Part shown: positions 34,073 through 42,670 of the stretch, piece by piece
Position numbering within the stretch: position 1 is the first letter of the stretch
How the letters are laid out: each line of letters begins with the position of its first letter
NCBI RefSeq assembly: GCF_002245625.1
Contig: NZ_NOIG01000004.1
Coordinates: 620,001-684,000, forward strand
Source: Acidovorax kalamii
Lineage (GTDB): Bacteria; Pseudomonadota; Gammaproteobacteria; Burkholderiales; Burkholderiaceae_C
DNA length: 64,000 nt
Reading direction: 5' to 3'
The notes under the pieces: model-generated
Seen by the model: only the letters and a program-made list of their open reading frames with translations
What the model was told of the DNA's origin: nothing
Database searches by the model: none
Translations under genes and position numbers: made by a program

Positions 34073-34849
34073 ATGCGACATCCACAACCCCTTGGGAGCC
34101 CGCCAGCGGGCGGGGCACAGCAGCAGCCGTTACTGCTGCAGGCGCAGGGCATCGACATGCGATTTGGTGCGCTCAAAGTGCTGGATCAGCTCGATTTTTC
34201 AGTGGGCAGTGACGAGGCCGTGGGCATCGTCGGGCCCAACGGTGCGGGCAAGACCACGCTGCTGAACGTGCTGGCCGGAGCGTTTGCGCCAAGCCAGGGT
34301 GCCGTCTGGTTCCAGGGGGTGGATGTGAGCGCCCGCAGCGCGGCAGACCGCTGCCGTGCGGGCATCGCGCGCACCCACCAGGTGCCCCGGCCGTTTCTGG
34401 GCATGACGGTGTTTGAAAACGTGCTCACCGGCGCCACCCACGGCGCAGGCCTGCATGCTCGCGACGCGGGTGACCGGGCCATGGAGTGCCTGCGCCTGTG
34501 TGGCATGGAGGCGCTGGCCAATCGCCGTGCAGAAACGCTGGGTTTGCTGGGCCGCAAGCGGCTGGAACTGGTGCGTGCGCTGGCCACCGGCCCCGAGGTG
34601 CTGCTGCTCGACGAGATCGGCGGCGGCCTGACCGATGCCGAGGCCAGCGAGCTGGTGGACCTGGTGCGCACCCTTCGCAGCCAGCGCATCGCCATCGTCT
34701 GGATCGAACACATGGTGCATGTGCTGCTGCAAGTGGCAACGCGCCTGGTGTGCATGGACGGCGGACGGATCATTGCCAGCGGCGACCCGCAGGCCGTGCT
34801 GAACGATGCCACCGTGGTCGAGGCCTATCTGGGCGGGGTGGCGGCATGA
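34073..34849 (+). CDS. LIV-type ABC transporter ATP-binding protein (LivG-like)
   Basis: 258 residues. Walker A GPNGAGKTT near residue 54, Walker B VLLLDEIGGG, switch WIEHMVH. The ABC signature is degenerate (LGLLGRKRLELVRAL in place of LSGGQ), seen in other LivG proteins. Begins five bases after the binding-protein stop and overlaps the next ATPase start by four bases. Confidence 0.9.
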   Translation: MRHPQPLGSPPAGGAQQQPLLLQAQGIDMRFGALKVLDQLDFSVGSDEAVGIVGPNGAGKTTLLNVLAGAFAPSQGAVWFQGVDVSARSAADRCRAGIARTHQVPRPFLGMTVFENVLTGATHGAGLHARDAGDRAMECLRLCGMEALANRRAETLGLLGRKRLELVRALATGPEVLLLDEIGGGLTDAEASELVDLVRTLRSQRIAIVWIEHMVHVLLQVATRLVCMDGGRIIASGDPQAVLNDATVVEAYLGGVAA

Positions 34850-35649
34850 GCGTGTTGTTGAGTATTGACAACCTGAACGCCCACCATGGCCAGCTGCCCG
34901 CTGTGCGCAATGTGTCGCTGCAGGTGCGCCAGGGCGACATCCTGGCCCTGGTGGGGGCCAATGGTGCGGGCAAGACCACGCTGCTGCGCACGCTGGCCGG
35001 TGCACACCGCGCCAGCAGCGGCACCGTGCGGTGGGACGGGGTGGACATCACCCGTATGCCTGCCCAGGAGCGTGTGGCCGAAGGCCTGGCCCTGGTGCCC
35101 GAGGGGCGACGCCTGTTTGCAGGCATGACGGTGCGCGAGAACCTGCTCGTGGCGAGTGCAGCGGGCAGACGGGGGCAGTGGAGTTTTGACACCGTGCTGG
35201 ACGCTTTCCCGCAGCTTGCGCCCAAGCTGAACGCCCACGCGGGCGAGCTGTCGGGCGGGCAGCAGCAGGCCGTGGCCATTGGCCGCGCGCTCATGACCAA
35301 CCCGCGCGTGTTGCTGCTCGACGAGGTCTCGCTGGGCCTGTCGCCCCTGGCCGTGCAGGGCGTGTACGACGCGCTGCGTGGCGTGGTGGGGCAGGGCACT
35401 ACGCTGGTATTGGTAGAGCAGGATTTGCAGCGCGTGCAGGCCGTCGCCAGTCGCATTGTCTGCATGCTCGAAGGCAGCGTGGTGGCCGACGCGCCCGCCG
35501 ACCAGCTCACCCGTGCGCAGATCACCGCGTTTTACTTTGGCGCGCAGCGGCCCGAAGCTGCGCCCGGCAGCCACGCCACTGGCAATGCCGATGGCGAAGC
35601 TGCCAACAACGCGACCCACTTCCACCCTGCCCACAAGGAGGCCGCATGA
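34846..35649 (+). CDS. LIV-type ABC transporter ATP-binding protein (LivF-like)
   Basis: 267 residues. Walker A GANGAGKTT, signature ELSGGQQQA, Walker B VLLLDEVSLGL. A histidine- and asparagine-containing C-terminal tail of about 30 residues is not part of the fold. Start and stop both overlap the neighbouring genes by four bases, so this is a compact operon. Confidence 0.92.
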   Translation: MSVLLSIDNLNAHHGQLPAVRNVSLQVRQGDILALVGANGAGKTTLLRTLAGAHRASSGTVRWDGVDITRMPAQERVAEGLALVPEGRRLFAGMTVRENLLVASAAGRRGQWSFDTVLDAFPQLAPKLNAHAGELSGGQQQAVAIGRALMTNPRVLLLDEVSLGLSPLAVQGVYDALRGVVGQGTTLVLVEQDLQRVQAVASRIVCMLEGSVVADAPADQLTRAQITAFYFGAQRPEAAPGSHATGNADGEAANNATHFHPAHKEAA

Positions 35650-36545
35650 ACCTTCTCAATCAGATCGTCCAGGGCCTATTGCTCGGCGGCTACTACGCCT
35701 TGCTCGCCTGCGGCCTGTCGTTCATGTTCGGGGTGATGCGCATCATCAACCTGGCCCACGGCAGCCTGACGGTGGTGGCGGCCTACCTGCTGTGGGTGCT
35801 GGCCGAACCGATGGGCTGGCATCCGCTGCTGGCCCTGCTGGCGGTGGTGCCTGCCATGGCACTGCTGGGCTGGCTGCTGCACAAGCTGGTGCTGGAGCGC
35901 AGCGCGCGCCTGGGCGCGCTGGTGCCCCTGCTGGCCACGTTTGGCCTGGCGAGCGTGATCGACAACGTGCTGTTCCAGCACTTTGGTGCCGACACGCGTT
36001 CGCTGGCCACCTCCATCGGCACGCTGGCCTACGACAGCTGGGAGCTGCCCGGCGGCCTGTATGTGGGGCAGCTGCCCACGCTGGTGCTGGTGCTGGCGGT
36101 GCTGCTGCTGGGCGGTCTGCACGCCATGCTGGCGCACACGGCGCTGGGGCGGCAGATCCGCGCAGCGTCGGAGGATGCCGACACCGCGCGCCTGGTGGGC
36201 GTGCGCACCGGCACGGTGTTCGCGGCGGCTTCGGCCATCACCATGGTCACCGTCACGCTGGCCGGGGCATCGCTGGCCCTGCGGGCCACGTTCGATCCGT
36301 TCTCGGGCCCGCAGCAGCTGATCTTTGCGTTTGAGGCCGTGATCATCGGCGGTGCCGGTTCGCTGTGGGGCACCTTGCTGGGCGGCGTGGTGCTGGGCGT
36401 GGCGCAGAACCTGGGGGCGCAGGTGCATCCCCAGGGTTTTCTGATCGCAGGGCACGCCACCTTTTTGGTCATCCTGCTGGCCCGGCTCTACGCGAGCGGC
36501 GCGCTGCGCAGGTTCTTCTCTTCCCGCCGCAGGGCCGCGCCATGA
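35646..36545 (+). CDS. LIV-type ABC transporter permease (LivH-like)
   Basis: 299 residues, eight or so membrane segments. LivH motifs GLSFMFGVMRIINLAHGSL near residue 24 and, near 235, AVIIGGAGSLWGTLLGGVVLG. Overlaps the next permease start by four bases. With its partner it should form the pore of the putative aromatic importer. Confidence 0.92.
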   Translation: MNLLNQIVQGLLLGGYYALLACGLSFMFGVMRIINLAHGSLTVVAAYLLWVLAEPMGWHPLLALLAVVPAMALLGWLLHKLVLERSARLGALVPLLATFGLASVIDNVLFQHFGADTRSLATSIGTLAYDSWELPGGLYVGQLPTLVLVLAVLLLGGLHAMLAHTALGRQIRAASEDADTARLVGVRTGTVFAAASAITMVTVTLAGASLALRATFDPFSGPQQLIFAFEAVIIGGAGSLWGTLLGGVVLGVAQNLGAQVHPQGFLIAGHATFLVILLARLYASGALRRFFSSRRRAAP

Positions 36546-37633
36546 CTGCTCCCATCACTTCTGCACCTTTCGTACCCACGGGTGCATCCCCCTTGGTCAT
36601 CGAACGCTGGACGCGCGCGTCCATCGCCTTCGCCAGCGCCACCGCGCTGCTGCTGGCCGTGCTCTGCCTGGGACCGCTGTGGCTGCAGGCGGGCACGGTG
36701 GACAGGCTCACCACACTGTTCATCTACGTGATCCTGGCCGTGATGTGGAACGCTTTGGCGGGTTACGCCGGGCTGGTGTCGATTGGCCACCAGGCGTTCT
36801 TCGGCCTGGGCGCCTATGCCATGGTGCGGCTGGCCGATGCGGGCCTGGGGCCGTACCCTGCGCTGCTGGTGGGTGCCATGCTGGTAGCCGTGGTGGCAGT
36901 GCCGCTGGCCGTTTTCATGCTGCGGCTGCAGGGCGGCGAATTTGCCATCGGCATGTGGGTGGTGGCCGCGCTGGCCCACCTGTGCGTCAACCTCGATAGC
37001 CTGGTGCAGGGCGAGACGGGCACCTCGATGATTGCGCTGCAGCAGTACGCGGCCGACGACCGGCGCGCATACACCTACTGGGCTGCGCTGGCTACCATGG
37101 CGGGGCTGAGCGGGGTGGTCTTCCTGCTTCTGCGCAGCAAGGTGGGCACAGCCGTGCAGGCCATCCGCGACAACGAGACCGCCGCCATCTCCCTCGGTGT
37201 GCGCGTGGTCGCCATCAAACGGCTGGTGTTTGTGCTGTCGGCGTTGGGCTGCGCACTGGCCGGGGGGCTGTGGCTGGCCACGTCCATCAGCTTTCAGCCC
37301 AAGACCTATTTCAGCGTGCAGTGGACGGCCTACATGATCTTCATGGTGTTGGTGGGGGGCATAGGCACCATGGAAGGCCCCATCCTCGGCGCGCTGCTTT
37401 TCTTTGCGGTAGAGACGCTGTGGGGCGGGCAGGGCGTGCTCTACCTCATCGGCCTGGGCGCCATTGCCATGCTGTTTGCGCTGTTTTTGCCCAAGGGCAT
37501 CTGGGGGGCGGTGCAGCAGCGCTGGGATGTGCACCTGCTATCGGCGGGGTACCAAGTGCGCTCGCGGGCGCCGCACAAGGTCGATGCGGATCGGGCCGCC
37601 GCAGGAGCGGGTACGAGTGAGGGGCACACATAG
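36542..37633 (+). CDS. LIV-type ABC transporter permease (LivM-like)
   Basis: 363 residues. LivM hallmark WNALAGYAGLVSIGHQAFFGLG near residue 68, AIRDNETAAISLGVRV near 205 and LVGGIGTMEGPILGALLFF near 270. Last gene of the operon; its stop is 33 bases from the convergent LysR gene stop and I see no clear terminator between them. Confidence 0.92.
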   Translation: MTAPITSAPFVPTGASPLVIERWTRASIAFASATALLLAVLCLGPLWLQAGTVDRLTTLFIYVILAVMWNALAGYAGLVSIGHQAFFGLGAYAMVRLADAGLGPYPALLVGAMLVAVVAVPLAVFMLRLQGGEFAIGMWVVAALAHLCVNLDSLVQGETGTSMIALQQYAADDRRAYTYWAALATMAGLSGVVFLLLRSKVGTAVQAIRDNETAAISLGVRVVAIKRLVFVLSALGCALAGGLWLATSISFQPKTYFSVQWTAYMIFMVLVGGIGTMEGPILGALLFFAVETLWGGQGVLYLIGLGAIAMLFALFLPKGIWGAVQQRWDVHLLSAGYQVRSRAPHKVDADRAAAGAGTSEGHT

Positions 37634-37666
37634 CCACTGACCGCTGAGCTTTGGCCCGTGCCGCGC

Positions 37667-38563
37667 TCAGCGCTCGTCCTGCGACTCCCCGTTGGACAGC
37701 CCCTCCGCCAGCGCCTCAAACACCACACGGATCCGCCGCGAGGTGCGCAGCTCGCGGTGCGACACCAGCCAGATCGGAAAGCGCACTGGCGGCAGGTCCT
37801 CCAGCACGCGGACGACGCCTGGGGTGTGGCGTGCGATGTTGTCCATCATGGCCCCAATGCCCATGCCCTGGCACACCAGCGCCCAGTGGGCCACGGTGTG
37901 GTCGGAGTAGCAGCTGAAGTTGTCTTCGCTCAGATGCAGGCCGTACTGGCGCAGGTACTCCAGATACCGGCCCGCGCGGTCCGAGCCCACGAACGGCACC
38001 TGGATTGCGTCCTGCGCGGTGCGCGGGTGGCCATAGGTTTTCACCCAGCCTTCGGATGCATAGAAGTAGGCAGTGGCCTCGCGCACCAGGCGGGCGATCA
38101 GGTCAGGCTGCTCGGGCTTCACATGGCGGATGGCAATGTCGGCCTCGCGGCGCAGCAGGTCGCTCAGCGCGTTGGACGAGATCACTTCGACGGCAATGCC
38201 CGGCTCCTGGGCGCGCAGCCGCTGCACGATGGGCGGCAGCAGGTAGGCCGCCACGGCGTCGCTGGCCGACACTGACACCACACCGCCCACTGCCTCAGAC
38301 CGGCCCGTGGCCGCTAGGCCCAGGGCCTCGGCGGCTGCGCCCATGGCGCGGGCGTGTTCCAGCAGGTCGAGCCCGGTGGGGGTGAGCGCCATGGCCTTGC
38401 CCACACGCTCGAACAGGGTCACGCCCATGTGCTGTTCGATGGCGGCCACCTGGCGGCTCAGCGTGGGCTGGGTCAGGCCCAGTTTGCGGGCGGCGGCCGA
38501 GAGCGAGCCGGTTTCTGCGGTCTCCAGAAACGCCTTGAGCTGGTTCCAGTCGAGGTTGTCCAT
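37667..38563 (-). CDS. LysR-type transcriptional regulator
   Basis: 298 residues. N-terminal winged helix-turn-helix (LKAFLETAETGSLSAAARKLGLTQPTLSRQVAAIE) and an effector-binding domain. The ATG at 38563 matches the usual LysR start; longer in-frame starts reach into the methyltransferase gene. Divergent from the methyltransferase gene at 38648 with a T-N11-A box between. Effector unknown; it might instead act on the convergent transporter operon. Confidence 0.9.
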   Translation of the reverse strand: MDNLDWNQLKAFLETAETGSLSAAARKLGLTQPTLSRQVAAIEQHMGVTLFERVGKAMALTPTGLDLLEHARAMGAAAEALGLAATGRSEAVGGVVSVSASDAVAAYLLPPIVQRLRAQEPGIAVEVISSNALSDLLRREADIAIRHVKPEQPDLIARLVREATAYFYASEGWVKTYGHPRTAQDAIQVPFVGSDRAGRYLEYLRQYGLHLSEDNFSCYSDHTVAHWALVCQGMGIGAMMDNIARHTPGVVRVLEDLPPVRFPIWLVSHRELRTSRRIRVVFEALAEGLSNGESQDER

Positions 38564-38618
38564 GCGTAAATGTATATGTTCACTGCAATAAAGGCCGTTC
38601 CCTGCGGGGTTTTGCATG

Positions 38619-38635
38619 GATAGCATTCCGGTATC
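38619..38635 (+). promoter_or_regulatory. LysR-type box
   Basis: GATAGCATTCCGGTATC: GATA and TATC arms, containing T-N11-A, the classic LysR recognition layout. It lies between the divergent LysR gene and the methyltransferase gene, 13 bases before the latter's ATG. Confidence 0.5.
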
Positions 38636-38647
38636 GCTCAACGCCCG

Positions 38648-39364
38648 ATGCCCCACCCGCCCATGCCAACGCCTTCCATTGCCCCGGCCCTCCATGCCAC
38701 GCCACATGCCGAGGCGGGTGCCGCTCCCTTTGCCCGCAAGGCCCGCTTCTGGGACCGTATAGCGCCCAAATACGCCGCCGAGCCGATTGCCGACATGGCG
38801 GGCTACGAGGCCACGCTGCAGCGCGTGCAGGCGTTGCTGCCTCCCTCAGCGGATGTGCTGGAGGTCGGTTGCGGCACCGGCAGCACCGCCATGCGCCTGG
38901 CGCCTTTCACGGGGCGCATGCTGGCCACCGATGTCGCGCCGGGGATGATTGCCATCGCCCGGGAGCGGCTGGCCGCCCAGCCCGTGCCGCAGCTGGGCTT
39001 TGCGCTGGCCGATGCCGACGCACCGGGGCAGGGGCAAGGTGCCTACGACGTGGTGCTGGCCTTCAGCATGCTGCACCTGGTGGAAGACCTGGACCATGCG
39101 CTCAAGCTGCTGGTGCAGGCCCTGCGGCCCGGCGGTTTGCTGATCTCCAAGACGCCGTGCATCAACGAGATGAACCCGCTCATCCCCCGCCTGGCGCTGC
39201 CCCTGATGCAGGCCATTGGCAAGGCGCCGCAGGTGCTGTGTTTCGACGCGCAGCAGCTGCAGGCAGCCCTGGTGCGGCAAGGGCTGGAGATTGTCTCCGT
39301 CGAACGCCATGGCACCCGGGGCAAGGACATCCGGGTCTTCATCGTGGCCCGCAAGCCGGGCTGA
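38648..39364 (+). CDS. Class I SAM-dependent methyltransferase
   Basis: 238 residues. SAM motif VLEVGCGTGSTAMRLA near residue 75, ATDVAPGMIAIAR for motif II and VVLAFSMLHLVEDL for the UbiE/Methyltransf_11 type. The start could also be the in-frame ATG at 38663; neither has a clear ribosome site. Substrate unknown. Being divergent from a LysR gene, it is probably that regulator's target. Confidence 0.85.
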   Translation: MPHPPMPTPSIAPALHATPHAEAGAAPFARKARFWDRIAPKYAAEPIADMAGYEATLQRVQALLPPSADVLEVGCGTGSTAMRLAPFTGRMLATDVAPGMIAIARERLAAQPVPQLGFALADADAPGQGQGAYDVVLAFSMLHLVEDLDHALKLLVQALRPGGLLISKTPCINEMNPLIPRLALPLMQAIGKAPQVLCFDAQQLQAALVRQGLEIVSVERHGTRGKDIRVFIVARKPG

Positions 39365-39492
39365 CCGCCCTCTCTTTTCCCGTCTAGACAGACCGTGACC
39401 ACGACCGGGCCCGAAGGGCTGGGCCGGTGGCGGGCTGCTGCGCGCCTGGTTTCTTCCTTCTTCCTTTTGCCCTATCCACCAAGGAGCCGTGT

Positions 39493-40107
39493 ATGACTGC
39501 GTTGTGCCCATTGCCTCCTTCGCTGCCTTTGCTTGCTTCGTTGCACCGTGCAGCCGTGGTGCCTGCAGCCCTCATCACCTTGGCCCTGGGGCTTACCCTG
39601 CCTCTGGGGGCGTGCAGCGGGCGCAGCGGTGGTGACGGCGACGTGGCTGTGTCCGATGGGGGATGGGGCGGGGGCTCAGCAGGCATGGCGCCAATGACTG
39701 CCATCAGCGCGCTGGAGGGCGACTGGGTGCAGAAGGGCTGCATCACGGTGGGTGTGCAGTCGTTCAAAAAGACGCTGCGGGCGCGCACCACCGGGCAGGC
39801 CACGCTCGACTACTACGAAGGCGTTTTGGTCTTCGCGGGCAACGACTGTGCGGGCGCTTCCCAGCTGGTGGGCCCGAGCAAGCTGGGGGTGGTGCGCTTC
39901 GCCCGGTCTGACGCCAACCCGGCGCTGGCCGCCCGTTGGGGCGAGCTGCACACCATCACGGGCACGCGCTCTGGCGCCATCTGGGCCCTGCCGTCTGCTC
40001 GCCAGTTGTGCCTGCTGGGCGATGAGATACCCAGCAGCAGGCCATCGCTTTCGGCCGTGGCCGCGAGCGTGGCAAACCTTCCCGCAGACAACTGCTTTGT
40101 TCGATGA
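39493..40107 (+). CDS. Hypothetical lipoprotein
   Basis: 204 residues. Signal with lipobox LGAC near residue 36, then a glycine-rich linker and a small domain starting ALEGDWVQKGC; four cysteines in that domain (for example KGC, NDC, QLC, DNC) could form two disulfides in the periplasm. CCAAGGAG lies before the ATG. No family recognised. Its stop touches a possible ATG of the next gene at 40104. Confidence 0.75.
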   Translation: MTALCPLPPSLPLLASLHRAAVVPAALITLALGLTLPLGACSGRSGGDGDVAVSDGGWGGGSAGMAPMTAISALEGDWVQKGCITVGVQSFKKTLRARTTGQATLDYYEGVLVFAGNDCAGASQLVGPSKLGVVRFARSDANPALAARWGELHTITGTRSGAIWALPSARQLCLLGDEIPSSRPSLSAVAASVANLPADNCFVR

Positions 40108-40130
40108 AACCCATGACACCAAGGAACCCC

Positions 40131-40568
40131 ATGAAGTCTTCTACACGCCCTGCGCTTTTGTGGGCCGCCCCAGCCATTGCGGCATTAGCCCTGCTCAGCG
40201 GCTGCGCGTCCACCCTCGACCAGCGGGGCCTGGAGCAGCGCACGGCGCAGGCCATCGGGCGGTCCGTGGGCCAGTTCTCCATCACCGACCGCGCAGAGGA
40301 AACCGGTGGCCGCATCAACTACACCGTCAACACCCTGGACGGCATGGCCTACCGGTGCTACCTGTACGGCGCCACGGGCTTCCAGAAAGCCATGAGCTTT
40401 GGGCAGACGCCGCACTCCGACGCCATCTGCACCGCCATGGTGGCCAGCAAAAGCGGCAGCAGCAGCCCTGCGGCCGCAGCACCCGCAGCAGCCCCAGCGC
40501 CTGCCGCCCGTGGCCGCAGTGCAGGCCCCGAGTGCAACGCCTTGCTGAAGGCGGCCGGGCGGTGCTGA
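40131..40568 (+). CDS. Hypothetical small lipoprotein
   Basis: 145 residues from the ATG at 40131, which follows AAGGA; an in-frame ATG at 40104 overlaps the previous stop and is possible. Lipobox LSGCAS, a globular middle with YRCYLYGATGFQKAMSFG, a Pro/Ala linker and a final ECNALLKAAGRC. Four cysteines after the lipid cysteine suggest disulfides. Family not recognised. Confidence 0.72.
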   Translation: MKSSTRPALLWAAPAIAALALLSGCASTLDQRGLEQRTAQAIGRSVGQFSITDRAEETGGRINYTVNTLDGMAYRCYLYGATGFQKAMSFGQTPHSDAICTAMVASKSGSSSPAAAAPAAAPAPAARGRSAGPECNALLKAAGRC

Positions 40569-40603
40569 AGCGCGGCCTGCCCAACGCTGCACGGAGCACC
40601 CCC

Positions 40604-41020
40604 ATGAAGTCGATCCACACCATCCTGACAATTGCTGCGGCCTGGCTGCCCCTGGCGGCCAGCGCGGCCGACCTGCGGGTTGCTGTGACCGACGGCCCCG
40701 CTGCGCCAGCCACGCTTTACCTGGCCGTGTTTGACTCGGCCGATGCGTTTGCCAGCAACCAGGCGGTGGTCTCGCAGAAGATCGAACTGCGCGACGGTGC
40801 CGCGCAGCTGGTGTTCAGCGGCTTGCCCGCCGGGCGCTATGTGGTCAAGTCGTTTGCCGACGAAAACGGCAACGCCAAGCTGGACACCAACCTGCTGGGC
40901 CTGCCCACAGAGCGGTATGGCTTCTCCAACGACGCCCGGGGTCGCATGGGCCCGCCCAGTTTTGATGCTGCCGCCGTGCCGCTGGATGCTGACCACAGCA
41001 TCACCATCCGCCTGCGCTAG
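40604..41020 (+). CDS. DUF2141 exported protein
   Basis: 138 residues with a Sec signal ending at ASAAD near residue 22. The rest is the DUF2141 beta-sandwich: LYLAVFDSADAF, FSGLPAGRYVVKSFADENGNAKLDTNLLG and, near the end, ERYGFSNDARG. The DENGNAKLD loop resembles a calcium-binding site. Function unknown. It directly precedes, on the same strand, a carotenoid-oxygenase-family gene (19-base gap). Confidence 0.88.
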   Translation: MKSIHTILTIAAAWLPLAASAADLRVAVTDGPAAPATLYLAVFDSADAFASNQAVVSQKIELRDGAAQLVFSGLPAGRYVVKSFADENGNAKLDTNLLGLPTERYGFSNDARGRMGPPSFDAAAVPLDADHSITIRLR

Positions 41021-41039
41021 TCCTTTTTGAGGCGTCTTC

Positions 41040-42566
41040 ATGTCCATCCATCGCCGTGATCTGGTGCTGCGGCTCATGGCCGCTGGCGGCGGCCCCCTGC
41101 TTGCGTCCCTGGCATCCCAGGTGCCCCATGCGGCGCACGCACAAGCATCGTCCACCAGCTGGCACGCTCAGTTCGAAGCGTCCCAGGCGCCGTGGAAGCC
41201 GGCGTTTGCCACTGCGGCGGCAGACATTCCTCTGACAGCAGCCTCGGTGCGCGGGCGCTTCCCGGATGCCGTGGCGGGCACGTTGTACCGCGTGGGCCCG
41301 GCGGGCCACGACCTGGGCGGAGAGCGTTACCAGCACTGGTTTGACGGCGACGGGATGGCCCACCGTTTTGTGATCGGCGGCAACACGGTGCACCACCAGG
41401 GCCGCTATGTGGCCACCGCCAAGCGGTTGGCCGAAGCGCAGGCGGGCCGCAGGCTGACCGAAGGCTTTGGCACCGTGTTCCCGGGCCGCGAGCCACCCAG
41501 CTCGCCCGACAGCATGAACACCGCCAACATCAGCATGCTGCCTGTGGGCGACGATGTGCTGGCGCTGTGGGAGGGCGGCTCGGCCACGCGCCTGGACCCC
41601 CGCACGCTGGAGACCCGGGGCCTTAAGACCTGGCGCGCAGACCTGGCAGGCGTGCCCTTCTCGGCCCACCCCCGGGTGGAGCCCGACGGCACGATCTGGA
41701 ACTTCGGCGTGGACGCCCACCACGGCCTGTTGTTGCTGTACGAGATCGCTCCAGCAGGAGCGCTGCGGCGCGCCGATGCGTTCCCGCTCAGCCACATGCC
41801 CATGGTGCACGACTTTGCGGTCACGGCCGGGCACCTCGTCTTCCTGCTGCCCCCGCTGGTGTACGACGCGCAGCGCCGCCTGGCCGGTGCGAGTGTGCTG
41901 GACGCGCACCAATGGCGCCCCGAGCTGGGCATGCGTGTGCTGGTGGTCAACAAACAGGACTGGAAGCGGCAGCAGATGTTCCACCTGCCTGCGGGCTTCC
42001 TGTTCCACCTGGGCAACGCGTGGGAGGAGCAAACCGCCAGCGGCACGGTGATTCATCTCGACTACGCGCGCGCCACCGACGCATCCGGCGTCCTCACCGA
42101 CACGCGCGAGGTGATGCGCGCCCGGCTGGCGGGCTCGGCAGGCCCGGTGCTGACGGTGGCCCGCCTGGACTTGCGCACCGGCCAGGCCACGCAGGCCAGC
42201 CTGGGTGTGGAGGCGGAGTTTCCGCGCATCGACCCCCAGCGGGTCGGGCAGCGGCACCGCCAGGTCGTCCATGCCACCGGCACGCAGGGCGGCCTGCCGC
42301 TGTGGGGCGCCATTGCCTCCACCAACGTAGAGACCGGGGTCTCGCAGCGCTACCGCTACGGCCCCCACACCATCGTGGAAGAACATGTCTGGGTGCCCGA
42401 CGCGCGCGGCCCCGGCTGGGTGCTGGGCACCGCGCTGGACTACGCCCGCAAGCAAACCCTGCTGTCGTGTTTTGCCGCCGACGCGCTGGCCGACGGCCCC
42501 GTGGCGCAGGCCACGCTGCCGTATGCACTGCCGCTGGGGCTGCACGGCGTGTTTATGGCGGCGTGA
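41040..42566 (+). CDS. Carotenoid-oxygenase-family dioxygenase, exported
   Basis: 508 residues. The four iron-binding histidines of the RPE65/CCD/lignostilbene dioxygenase family are present: His210 (FSAHPRVEPDG), His257 (MVHDFAVT), His323 (FLFHLGNAWEE) and His502 (GLHGVF). These enzymes split C=C bonds of carotenoids, stilbenes or phenylpropenes with oxygen and Fe(II). Unusually, a Tat-type signal (HRRDLVLRLMAAGGG... AHAQ) precedes the domain, so it is likely periplasmic. GAGG precedes the ATG. Substrate unknown; the coniferyl alcohol operon 3.4 kb upstream makes a lignin-derived compound one option. Confidence 0.9.
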   Translation: MSIHRRDLVLRLMAAGGGPLLASLASQVPHAAHAQASSTSWHAQFEASQAPWKPAFATAAADIPLTAASVRGRFPDAVAGTLYRVGPAGHDLGGERYQHWFDGDGMAHRFVIGGNTVHHQGRYVATAKRLAEAQAGRRLTEGFGTVFPGREPPSSPDSMNTANISMLPVGDDVLALWEGGSATRLDPRTLETRGLKTWRADLAGVPFSAHPRVEPDGTIWNFGVDAHHGLLLLYEIAPAGALRRADAFPLSHMPMVHDFAVTAGHLVFLLPPLVYDAQRRLAGASVLDAHQWRPELGMRVLVVNKQDWKRQQMFHLPAGFLFHLGNAWEEQTASGTVIHLDYARATDASGVLTDTREVMRARLAGSAGPVLTVARLDLRTGQATQASLGVEAEFPRIDPQRVGQRHRQVVHATGTQGGLPLWGAIASTNVETGVSQRYRYGPHTIVEEHVWVPDARGPGWVLGTALDYARKQTLLSCFAADALADGPVAQATLPYALPLGLHGVFMAA

Positions 42567-42670
42567 TGCGGCTTGATGCGCTGCCTTGGCGCGCCCCCGG
42601 CAGGTTTTCAAAGGCCCTGGCTTGCACCGGCAGGTGGGGCGGCTTCACTCAACAAAATGGTCAAGGCGAA

